A stretch of DNA of 11,311 bases from Coemansia sp. RSA 922 (taxonomy: Eukaryota; Kickxellomycota; Kickxellomycetes; Kickxellales; Kickxellaceae). The stretch spans positions 1-11,311 of the forward strand of contig JANBQS010000842.1 of NCBI GenBank assembly GCA_027577415.1. The letters run 5' to 3'. Position 1 is the stretch's first letter; each line of letters opens with the position of its first letter. The translations under genes and the position numbers were made by a program. This document shows, one piece after another, positions 1 through 6,601 of the stretch. Under the pieces are notes generated by a model. It had not been told where the DNA came from. It was given only the letters and a program-made list of their open reading frames with translations, and searched no databases.

Positions 1-136
1 GCCCAGTCGATTCGATTTCTTGATCAATCCCTGATTTCAGAGACATTGAAATATTCTGATCTTGAGCTCATTGAAGTGCCTTTCTCGCCTTTGTTCTATT
101 CAGTTAGTTTTTTTTATTTTTTTTTTATTTCACGCT

Positions 137-988
137 ATGAAGTCAGTTTTAGTTCTAGGGCAGGGTTTTGTTGGCAAGTATCTTGTTGACCTTTTAGAGT
201 CACGTGGCATTGATTACGCGTCGACAACAACCAGTGGCCGCGACGGCACCATCAAATGGTGTATAGCCGATGACACACACAACTCTACACTGCCTGCCGC
301 CGAGTCCATAGTCGTTACATTCCCCCTACAAGGCGAAGTTGAAGCCAAACGGCTTACTACCGAGTACTTGAACCACCATCGTAAAGTTCATGGCGACACC
401 TACAATCCATTCTGGGTGTATCTTGGATCAACCAGGCCGTTCAAAGAGACTCCCAGCACATGCCACACAAGACCAGATCTTGTCGCTGGCGGTCCTCGAG
501 TAGAAGCCGAAGAGTATATTATTAACACCTGTGGCGGCTGTGTGCTAAACCTGGCTGGCCTTTGGGGTGGCGATCGCGTGCCTGAAAACTGGGCTCGCTT
601 TTACGGCGATAAGGACAAACTGCGCAACCGGTTGAGGGACCGAAGCTTGCACTTGATCCACGGTGCCGACGTGGCTAGAGTCATTTACGCCATCGTCAGC
701 AATAATGATAAAGCCAGCCAATTTGCTGGACGTTGGCTGGTGTCAGACGAAATGGTATACGACGCTCTGCAGATATTCATTGGAGCTGCGCACATACAAG
801 GCTATCTGGAGGAGCTGCTTGAAGAAGCAGAGGTCAGAGAGATGCTAAATGCTGAAAAGATTGATGATATTGAAATGGGCTCGTCTGCCGTCACAAAGCG
901 CATCGATGCGTCACATTTTTGGTCTCGGCTCCAACTCAAACCCAAATATCTCTACTATGTTGGACAGCCAGACGCCTACAAACTATAG
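137..988 (+). CDS. NAD(P)-binding Rossmann-fold protein, extended-SDR/epimerase-like (283 aa)
   Basis: The protein opens with a beta strand and the dinucleotide-binding turn GQGFVG (residues 8-13), the GxGxxG pattern of NAD(P)-binding Rossmann folds. A hydrophobic strand IVVTFP (58-63) and VYLGSTR (94-100) sit where SDR strands 4 and 5 are expected, and LIHGADVARVI (173-183) resembles the segment of YeeZ-like epimerase relatives where 'IHVxDVA' occurs. I see no clear YxxxK catalytic pair, so the enzyme activity and substrate are unknown. The reading frame stays open upstream of the first ATG to about position 62, but that stretch is a T-rich leader with no ATG, so I start at 137. There is no signal peptide or membrane segment, and a soluble protein is expected. 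The fold is fairly sure, the function is not. Confidence 0.75.
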   Translation: MKSVLVLGQGFVGKYLVDLLESRGIDYASTTTSGRDGTIKWCIADDTHNSTLPAAESIVVTFPLQGEVEAKRLTTEYLNHHRKVHGDTYNPFWVYLGSTRPFKETPSTCHTRPDLVAGGPRVEAEEYIINTCGGCVLNLAGLWGGDRVPENWARFYGDKDKLRNRLRDRSLHLIHGADVARVIYAIVSNNDKASQFAGRWLVSDEMVYDALQIFIGAAHIQGYLEELLEEAEVREMLNAEKIDDIEMGSSAVTKRIDASHFWSRLQLKPKYLYYVGQPDAYKL

Positions 989-1038
989 CAATGCATAAGT
1001 AAACCTCTCTGTTGGCTATTCCCCGCTGCATTGAAGAT

Positions 1039-1064
1039 AGGGGATCATCTTAGGGGATCATCTT
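1039..1064. repeat. 13-bp perfect tandem duplication
   Basis: The unit AGGGGATCATCTT occurs twice, head to tail, at 1039-1051 and 1052-1064. It lies between the Rossmann-fold gene and the mariner-type DNA-binding gene, just before a TTTC microsatellite. AGGGG is also the core of the yeast stress-response element, so the pair could be a duplicated regulatory site, or simply a slippage product. Confidence 0.85.
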
Positions 1065-1075
1065 TCCATGCACTT

Positions 1076-1099
1076 TTTCTTTCTTTCTTTCTTTCTTTC
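1076..1099. repeat. TTTC tetranucleotide microsatellite (6 units)
   Basis: Six consecutive TTTC units lie 22 bp before the chosen start of the mariner-type gene. The tract is in frame with an upstream ATG at 1068. It more likely belongs to a pyrimidine-rich leader of the kind seen before other genes in this window. Confidence 0.9.
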
Positions 1100-1121
1100 T
1101 TCACTATGGCGGTTATTGAAT

Positions 1122-1520
1122 ATGCCTCTTAAAAGAATTGACTTTTCACAAAATTCAACCCCAGAATTCCAGAGTGAAATTCAGTCTCACCTTCGTGTTT
1201 TTATTCTGGGATGTTTCGCTCAGGGTCTTTCTTTGGACGATGCTCTCTCTTTTATTCATGGCCTAGGACCTGGTGCAAGCGTCTGTAAGAACACCATTAG
1301 ATACTGGTATAAGCGCTTTGAACAGGGAGATTTTAACCTCGAAGATCGGCCTAGATCGGGCAGAAATCCGAACTACGATAATGACGAGTTGACTGAAATA
1401 TTTCACGACGAAATAGTCAAGAACCCTAGTATTACTTGGGAGGAGCTAGCGACTGTTGGGCTCTGTAGTACTGTCAGGGCAAAGCACATTGTAGCTGAGC
1501 GGCTTGGATACAGACGCTGA
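1122..1520 (+). CDS. Mariner-type transposase DNA-binding domain, stand-alone (132 aa)
   Basis: The whole protein corresponds to the N-terminal paired helix-turn-helix region of Tc1/mariner transposases. The first HTH (about residues 22-68) ends in RYWYKRFEQGDF, matching the mariner pattern 'W(F/Y)xRFxxGDF'. A linker with the AT-hook-like RPRSGR (76-81) follows, then a second HTH (about 88-130). The protein stops at residue 132, exactly where the linker to the DDE/D catalytic domain would begin, and I find no catalytic domain in any downstream frame up to the next gene. It is therefore either a relic or a domesticated DNA-binding protein. The ATG at 1122 is preferred because the alternative at 1068 would encode a Phe/Leu/Ser run from the TTTC repeat. 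A possible poly(A) signal AATAAA sits at 1607-1612. No terminal inverted repeats were seen. Confidence 0.65.
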   Translation: MPLKRIDFSQNSTPEFQSEIQSHLRVFILGCFAQGLSLDDALSFIHGLGPGASVCKNTIRYWYKRFEQGDFNLEDRPRSGRNPNYDNDELTEIFHDEIVKNPSITWEELATVGLCSTVRAKHIVAERLGYRR

Positions 1521-1656
1521 ACATGGTACCTCATGTTCGACAATCCGCAGTCACGCATTATTTAATTTATGGACCTCGAAGGTCATCATTGCAAATAGAG
1601 AGCAGGAATAAACCTCAAAACACCTTGATCTACTGCTATTAGTAATGTATATTCAT

Positions 1657-2871
1657 CTACAAAGACTCGGCCTTAAAGCTACTGAGGGCAGCTGGAAGCA
1701 TATGCTCAGCCCACTGTTTGCTTTTAGTTGACGAGGCGACTTCATCGTACTTTGCAGCAAACGTCTGGTCCGCCAAGGCGCCCTCCCTAGCATGCTGCTC
1801 TTTCTTCCATACGGCCACCAGCTTCTCTCTCAGCCTCGCAGACAAAAGCACACTAGTCTCCAAAATTGTGTGATTTTTGGCAGCCACCAGCGTCTTTCCT
1901 TGCTCCTCGATGCATATCTTCAGCAGCTGGATATCCGTCTGCTTTGAGCTAGTCATGTAGTCCATAGCTAGGAACACAATCAAGCTTAGGCCGAGGAATA
2001 CTTTGCGCGTGTAGGCAGCCGAATCGGCATAGAAAAACATTGGGTCCGTCCTGTCTGGACTCAGAATCCACACGCTTAACGAGCCTGCTGTGCGCAGTGT
2101 GGTGGATGTAGGAGTAGTGCACAGCCAGTACAGATCGGCGAAAAACAGCGTACTCAGCGTGATGACACCCCAGGGCCGGGCGGACGGACGCGACGGCGCA
2201 AAGTTCGTAGCCAAGAGCGGCGTCGTCAGTAGGCCTACTAGTACAAACGCCGGGAGGTACGTGAGGAACTGATCTGATACTGCGTAGAGCAAATACGCCG
2301 TATCCCGGAACTCGGTCATAAAGTTGTTACCCTCACCCGCCTTGGCTCCACCGGGCATGGCTACACGAGCGGACATTTTATCTGGACCAAAGTCGCTAGC
2401 TATCGAGTTGAGGAATGCCACTTCTCCAAACTTGAGGTACACGCTCCTATCCTCGTCAAACTCGCAGAAGCGGTCAACTAAAAAGTCCAACCGACCGTAC
2501 TCGCTGCCCTCATAATACTCAGCGCTTGTCGTGCCGCGAAACTTTGTCATAGGATCTGGAATGCCACCAGGCGGCAGGATGTGCGAGTTACTGCTCGCGT
2601 AATCACTTAAACGCTGACGTAGCAAATGGCAAGGATACTGGGGAGCGGCGCCTATGAGTTTGAAAATGTTGGGAGGCTGTCGGTACGTTGCCGAGAGCAT
2701 GTAGAGCGCAGCCAGACCGGCCAGACTGAGGTAGGCGAGGTAGTCGCCACGGGAAAGCGCTCTGCTGTGTGCTAAGGAGCCGTCCTTGGCATTGCGATTT
2801 CGGTAAAACTTTACGAATATAACAGGTACCAGTAGGTAAAAGAGAAATTCTATCAGTCCGGCTGATAGCAT
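1657..2871 (-). CDS. Multi-pass membrane protein with a possible degenerate J-like region (404 aa)
   Basis: I do not firmly recognise this family. Hydrophobic segments at about residues 5-22, 43-62, 204-222, 234-252 and 290-305 predict about five membrane spans, and the charged C-terminus (about 308-375) could form a helix or coiled coil. Between spans 2 and 3, PPNIFKLIGAAPQYPCHLLR (66-85) resembles helix I and the start of helix II of a DnaJ domain ('xNFYxLLGVxPxAsxxxLRxa'), and DEDRSVYLKFG (139-149) resembles the closing 'DPxxRxxYDxFG'. The HPD tripeptide that stimulates Hsp70 is absent. From memory, filamentous fungi have membrane proteins with J-like domains of this plan, but the match here is by eye only. 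The location is probably ER or another endomembrane. It is divergently transcribed from the SOSS-B gene, and its start lies just downstream of a CT-rich leader. Confidence 0.7.
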   Translation of the reverse strand: MLSAGLIEFLFYLLVPVIFVKFYRNRNAKDGSLAHSRALSRGDYLAYLSLAGLAALYMLSATYRQPPNIFKLIGAAPQYPCHLLRQRLSDYASSNSHILPPGGIPDPMTKFRGTTSAEYYEGSEYGRLDFLVDRFCEFDEDRSVYLKFGEVAFLNSIASDFGPDKMSARVAMPGGAKAGEGNNFMTEFRDTAYLLYAVSDQFLTYLPAFVLVGLLTTPLLATNFAPSRPSARPWGVITLSTLFFADLYWLCTTPTSTTLRTAGSLSVWILSPDRTDPMFFYADSAAYTRKVFLGLSLIVFLAMDYMTSSKQTDIQLLKICIEEQGKTLVAAKNHTILETSVLLSARLREKLVAVWKKEQHAREGALADQTFAAKYDEVASSTKSKQWAEHMLPAALSSFKAESL

Positions 2872-3145
2872 TTTTTTAAAAAGGTGGTTCTCGAGAATGT
2901 AGTGCGAATAGATTTGAATCGTGACAGAGTACGCAAAAAGTAAAGAAGAAAAAAGAAAAGTTTAAAGAGTTGAAGCCCAAGCTGCAAAGGGCACACAAAG
3001 AAACCCAAAGCTCCACGGAAGCCATTTTTATATGAGCCCATATCACTGACTGCGTATATCTATAGAATTATACTCTACACCCTCTCTCCCCGCGCTGCCG
3101 GGTCAGTCACTTCTAGCATCCGACTTTAACTTTACAGTATACCAT
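2872..3145. promoter_or_regulatory. Shared divergent promoter (membrane protein gene / SOSS-B gene)
   Basis: These 274 bp separate two genes transcribed away from each other. The left half is purine-rich on the + strand (about 2936-2962), giving the minus-strand gene a CT-rich leader. TATA-like AT-rich sequence lies near 3028-3074, followed on the + strand by a pyrimidine-rich stretch (3076-3092) before the SOSS-B start. No specific operator is recognised. Confidence 0.55.
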
Positions 3146-3565
3146 ATGGCCGTGCCATTGAGACCCGGGCAACAACTAACGAGCCTAGCCAAGCTCCGGC
3201 CCTCCATGCGTGGCTTTGACTGCGAGGTCATCGTGTTAGAGACAGCCATGCCGACGACGACGAGTCAGGGCCTAACAATCCATACATTTCTAGTCGCCGA
3301 CCAGTCCGGCAGCATATTAATGAACATCTGGGGCACCGAGGGCAAGTACATCCACAACGGAAACATCATCCGCATCGAGGGCGGCGAAGCCAAGCTATTC
3401 AGGGGGTTTCTCCAACTAACACCCGCAAAATTTGGCAAGTTTAAGCGAGTTGGCGAGGAGACTATGCTATACAGGGAGCAGCCCAATTTCAGCGAAATCA
3501 AGTGGGTCACCGAGGAAGAGTCTCGAGAAATGGCGCAGGCCGAAGACAGCAAGGTTAAACTTTAA
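3146..3565 (+). CDS. SOSS complex subunit B homologue (hSSB1/NABP family), OB-fold ssDNA-binding protein (139 aa)
   Basis: A single OB fold covers about residues 15-112 and aligns along its length with human hSSB1/hSSB2. Shared landmarks are VIVLE (28-32), FLVADQSGSI (48-57), NIW (60-62), the LFRG turn (84-87) and the closing LYREQPNFSE (108-117), which parallels 'VYSEVPNFSE'. In animals this protein binds single-stranded DNA within the SOSS complex, acts in double-strand break repair and is linked to Integrator. Of the four hSSB1 aromatics known to contact ssDNA (W55, Y74, F78, Y85), W62 and F85 are kept, but the other two positions are Glu81 and Thr92. The long disordered tail of the human proteins is missing, leaving a short acidic C-terminus (122-139). 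The stop lies 22 bp from that of the convergent Rrn7 gene. Confidence 0.88.
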   Translation: MAVPLRPGQQLTSLAKLRPSMRGFDCEVIVLETAMPTTTSQGLTIHTFLVADQSGSILMNIWGTEGKYIHNGNIIRIEGGEAKLFRGFLQLTPAKFGKFKRVGEETMLYREQPNFSEIKWVTEEESREMAQAEDSKVKL

Positions 3566-3587
3566 CATTCATTATTATAATACAGTA

Positions 3588-5621
3588 CTAGCGTCGTCCA
3601 TGAGTTTTGGTGCGGTGGATGGCTTTATCTACTCGATGCTCAAGCACGATGATAAAGTTGCTGAGCATGGTTTGTGAGCAGCCGACGACCGTTGCGCAGC
3701 GAGCATAGATCAGTCCCAGAGTCGGAACCATGTATCCAGGAGCACTTTCCACGCTTCTAAAGTGATTGATCGAAATAAAGTGCTCGCCTGGCTCGAGTTG
3801 GATCTCAGGATGGTGGTAAAATGGCTTGACATGCGTGAATAGTGGTCGCTTTGCGCTGCCACTCGCTGTCCTGGTCGCCGAGTCGCTACTAGCACCGCCG
3901 GGGACCAGGATCGGCAATACACACCTGGAAACATGGCTTGGGGTTGATGGAGAGTCGGCTACCTGCATACTGCTTTGCGACTGTGCCAACGACGACGCCT
4001 CCACGGGCTGAGAGGGGCAGAAGTGCTTGGCATACTCTGGCGGCAAGATGCGCTGAGCTCTCTGGGCAGACATGTTGCTCCCTGTTGCTAGTGTCTGAAC
4101 CATGCGGCGGTAATTTATAGCGATTTCCCTATAGGCCTCGTTCCAGCTTGGGATGGCACGCCGAGACAAAAGCCGGCGACAAGCATCTGCAAATGCGGCC
4201 TCCCACCGCTCGTCAAAGGCAGTGAGATGGGGATACACGCCAATGGTTAGCTCTGCCTCCCAGTCGCTTCGCCACTTTTCTAGAAAGACGTGCAAGGGAG
4301 GGAGATTTGGCACGCGATATGAGGCGTCAGGCGGAGGACGGCGCTCGATTTCGTCCAGACCGTAGTGCATCTTGAGGACTACGACAATGGCGCCGATTAT
4401 CATAATTTCGGGCCGAGGAGCCTTTCCGAAGCACTTGTTCGGCTGCACCGACGTGAGCTCCAACAGGCGCATAACCATCGAGTATAGCTCAATTCCGAGA
4501 CCCAGTCGCTTGATCAAGGAGAGCAGCATCGAGGGTACGTCAATGAGCGGAACTTCAATCGAGTAGTGCTTGGAGAAGAACTCGCCAAACACGCTGGACA
4601 GATACCGCAGTCTAAACGCGCTGGGCGCAAAGTGGGGCAAGAAAATGGTAGGAAGACCCTTTCCCAAACGCTCATGAATTGACTCGGGTAGATTCCCAAA
4701 GGCGGAGACAAAGGGCAAGCGCTCGTCGACTAGCAGGCGGAATATGTCGGCACAGAGCACTGGCATTCGAAGCAGGCGGTAGGCCACGCACAAAAGTGCC
4801 GGCAGGTACTCCATTTTCGGGTACTTTTCCACTCGCTCATACGGAGATCTGGGCAATGCTTTCTTGACGCCATGTACGCCTGCAGCTTTAGCAGGCTGGT
4901 CACTGCCAACGTCCGCCACGTCCGCCACGTCAGCCACGTCGTCCAGGACGTTGTCGTTGGTCCCGGCTGCAGCCGACTCGCCATGCTCCTCGTGGTCGCT
5001 TAGCTGGAACTCGCGATCCCACTCCATCATCTCCTCCTCGTCGCGAGCAATATCGTCGTCGACTTTGCGCAGCAGAATATCAAGCGAGTCCTCGACCGGA
5101 TCGAAGCGCTGCGACTGCGTATGTTGGGTAAACAGGGCATCTGCCAATAGAGTAGAGGTATGATGCTGCGACAGTGTGTTCAGAACAGTATCTTCGTCGT
5201 CGTCATCGTCAACTACTTGGTCGATATTTGGCACCTTTGATACATAGAGCAGCCACAGGTTTCGTACTATGCCGAGGAGGGCTTCGGGTGCGCCGTGATT
5301 CTTGACCAGCGCCGTGGCCTGGGCCTTAAGGATGAGCTGGAAGGTTTCCATGACTAGAAAGCGGGCGCGGGTGCCATACAGGCGCTTATTCTGAGCCACT
5401 CTGACCCTGTTCTGCCGCTTAAATGCCGACTTTACGTGCCGGCGGGTTGACCCGTCGACGATGTTTTCTGCGTCCTCGTCTATCACCCCTGCTTGTTCGT
5501 GGCCGTTCTTACACATTGATCGACCGTCTTCGCGAGTGGCTATTCTTTTGGTGCCGCACACAGGGCAGCTCCGCTTTGCTGCGAGAACCGCCCCGCCGCC
5601 AGAGGCGCGCACTGGAAACAT
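3588..5621 (-). CDS. RRN7: RNA polymerase I core-factor subunit, Rrn7/TAF1B family (677 aa)
   Basis: This is a TFIIB-like factor that recruits RNA polymerase I to the rDNA promoter in the nucleolus. The N-terminus carries a zinc ribbon with Cys19, Cys22, Cys37 and His41 (CxxC...CxxxH), typical of Rrn7/TAF1B. A basic reader/linker-like stretch follows (about 58-85), then RARFLVMETFQLILKAQATA (85-104) opening the first cyclin-like fold. That fold is interrupted by a long acidic, low-complexity insertion (about 135-260) holding an Asp/Glu run (138-144) and four DV(A) repeats (227-238). The second cyclin-like region runs to about 520, and a Ser/Pro-rich linker (about 540-600) precedes a conserved-looking C-terminus. 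At 677 aa it is longer than yeast Rrn7 (514) and human TAF1B (588), mostly through the insertion and tail. The start is placed 18 residues before the zinc ribbon. Confidence 0.85.
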   Translation of the reverse strand: MFPVRASGGGAVLAAKRSCPVCGTKRIATREDGRSMCKNGHEQAGVIDEDAENIVDGSTRRHVKSAFKRQNRVRVAQNKRLYGTRARFLVMETFQLILKAQATALVKNHGAPEALLGIVRNLWLLYVSKVPNIDQVVDDDDDEDTVLNTLSQHHTSTLLADALFTQHTQSQRFDPVEDSLDILLRKVDDDIARDEEEMMEWDREFQLSDHEEHGESAAAGTNDNVLDDVADVADVADVGSDQPAKAAGVHGVKKALPRSPYERVEKYPKMEYLPALLCVAYRLLRMPVLCADIFRLLVDERLPFVSAFGNLPESIHERLGKGLPTIFLPHFAPSAFRLRYLSSVFGEFFSKHYSIEVPLIDVPSMLLSLIKRLGLGIELYSMVMRLLELTSVQPNKCFGKAPRPEIMIIGAIVVVLKMHYGLDEIERRPPPDASYRVPNLPPLHVFLEKWRSDWEAELTIGVYPHLTAFDERWEAAFADACRRLLSRRAIPSWNEAYREIAINYRRMVQTLATGSNMSAQRAQRILPPEYAKHFCPSQPVEASSLAQSQSSMQVADSPSTPSHVSRCVLPILVPGGASSDSATRTASGSAKRPLFTHVKPFYHHPEIQLEPGEHFISINHFRSVESAPGYMVPTLGLIYARCATVVGCSQTMLSNFIIVLEHRVDKAIHRTKTHGRR
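4905..4940. repeat. 9-bp in-frame tandem repeat inside the Rrn7 gene
   Basis: Four units related to CGCCACGTC run from 4905 to 4940; the first and last are imperfect. On the minus strand they encode the DVA tripeptide repeat in the acidic insertion, so copy number can change without breaking the frame. Confidence 0.85.
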
Positions 5622-5813
5622 TGCGAATTATAGCAGACAAAATGTTATTCATAAAGAAAGCGAGAGTTGAGAAGAAAAGAAGCTAAAACATAATTAATTT
5701 TTTTTTTTGACCACTTGAGGATGATGATCTTAATCGCCCAAAAGCTCACAGCCCTCTCTCTCTCTTTCGCTGCGTGTTCCGAATTAGCTTCAATTAAAGT
5801 CCATACGAAAAAA
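5622..5813. promoter_or_regulatory. Shared divergent promoter (Rrn7 / EMC8)
   Basis: These 192 bp lie between the Rrn7 start (minus) and the EMC8 start (plus). They include a T10 run (5699-5708) and a CT-rich tract (5752-5769). On the minus strand TATAATTCGC sits just before the Rrn7 ATG. In-frame ATGs at 5721 and 5724 could give a longer EMC8 if transcription begins upstream of them. Confidence 0.55.
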
Positions 5814-6437
5814 ATGACAGAGTACACGATATCGCTCCAGGCATACGCCAAGGCCGTGCTGCACTGTGCAAAGTACCCCTGGGCTACTGTGCATGGTCTT
5901 TTCTTGGCTGAGAAGAAGGATGGCAAGGTGCGAATGGTAGATGCCATTCCGCTAGCGCACAACTGGACGCAGCTCTCGCCCATGTTTGACGTGGCCCTGC
6001 AACAGGTGCAAGTATACGCCAAGACCAAGGGCTGGAGCATTGGCGGATACTATGTCGCATATGAGGACACCGAGTCCACGCAGCTGTCGGCCTCGGGTGC
6101 CCTGCTGGCTCGGGCTGTTTCCGCCAGCAATGAGGGCGTAGTAGCGTTTGTCATCGATGCAAAGAAGCTGAGTCCTGGATCTACGCAGCCTGGGCTTGTT
6201 CCTTACCTGAGCGTTGACTCCCAGTGGAAGGAGCAGTCTGCGGCCTTCTCGGGAGAAAAGGCCAAGGGAGGAGCCGCTACGTTTGTCTTGGAGAACAACC
6301 GCGTGCTAGCATCGACTCTGAAGTTGGTAGCTGAACGTGCCGATATCGGTATCCATGACTTTGATGAGCACTTGGATGACGTAACGCTGGACTGGTTGCA
6401 AAACAAGCCATTGAGCGAGCGGATCCGAACCGCATAA
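5814..6437 (+). CDS. EMC8: ER membrane protein complex subunit 8/9 homologue (207 aa)
   Basis: EMC8/9 is the cytosolic MPN-fold subunit of the ER membrane complex, which inserts tail-anchored and multi-pass proteins. The N-terminus, ISLQAYAKAVLHCAKYP (6-22), matches the family pattern 'AYxKxxLHxAKYP'. It is followed by VHGLFLAE (26-33), IPLAHN (45-50), the central GGYYVAYE (77-84), and the C-terminal signature DFDEHLDDVTLDW (182-194), which parallels 'DFDNHLDDIRNDW' of human EMC8. The catalytic JAMM metal site of active MPN peptidases is absent, as is normal for this family. The length is typical (human about 208-210 aa). The ATG at 5814 follows four A residues and puts the family N-terminus at residue 1; the frame continues upstream to in-frame ATGs at 5721 and 5724. 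Saccharomyces cerevisiae lacks this subunit. Confidence 0.9.
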   Translation: MTEYTISLQAYAKAVLHCAKYPWATVHGLFLAEKKDGKVRMVDAIPLAHNWTQLSPMFDVALQQVQVYAKTKGWSIGGYYVAYEDTESTQLSASGALLARAVSASNEGVVAFVIDAKKLSPGSTQPGLVPYLSVDSQWKEQSAAFSGEKAKGGAATFVLENNRVLASTLKLVAERADIGIHDFDEHLDDVTLDWLQNKPLSERIRTA

Positions 6438-6476
6438 AATAGATTCCTGTACACGGTCGGACTGTTGAACTCCCCA

Positions 6477-6485
6477 AAGAGTCAT
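6477..6485 (-). promoter_or_regulatory. Gcn4/Cpc1-type site upstream of the P-protein gene
   Basis: The minus strand reads ATGACTCTT, the same nine bases as the classical Gcn4 site of yeast HIS3. It ends 116 bp before the P-protein ATG, a normal distance for an upstream activating site. Control of an aromatic amino acid gene by general amino acid control would make sense, but a 9-bp match alone is not proof. Confidence 0.5.
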
Positions 6486-6526
6486 TAAATCGTTTGAGGC
6501 GGTTCCTTCCCCTTGTCCGCGGATCA

Positions 6527-6553
6527 CTCTCCCTCTCTCTCTTTTCTTTTCTT
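6527..6553 (+). promoter_or_regulatory. Pure pyrimidine (CT) leader tract of the P-protein gene
   Basis: These 27 consecutive pyrimidines lie about 50 bp before the ATG and are followed by TATTTATTT (6557-6565). Similar CT-rich tracts precede the mariner-type, membrane-protein, EMC8 and MRG15 genes on their coding strands. This fits the pyrimidine-rich stretch near fungal transcription starts. Confidence 0.55.
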
Positions 6554-6601
6554 GACTATTTATTTCTTGTTTGCTAATTCATACTCTATACTATCTTGAC
6601 A

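Noticed and set aside
1521..1656. Remains of a mariner catalytic domain after the DNA-binding gene
   Set aside because: In one downstream frame a VPH triplet recalls the mariner linker, but nothing after it resembles a DDE/D domain, so I treat it as chance.
2853..3041. 62-codon minus-strand frame upstream of the membrane protein
   Set aside because: It overlaps the membrane-protein start in another frame, is rich in Phe/Leu from the CT leader, and has no domain.
4864..5163. 99-codon Ser/Thr-rich plus-strand frame
   Set aside because: It is the antisense shadow of the acidic repeat region of the Rrn7 gene.
5645..6040. 131-codon minus-strand frame
   Set aside because: It is antisense to EMC8 and spans the divergent promoter; no domain is visible.
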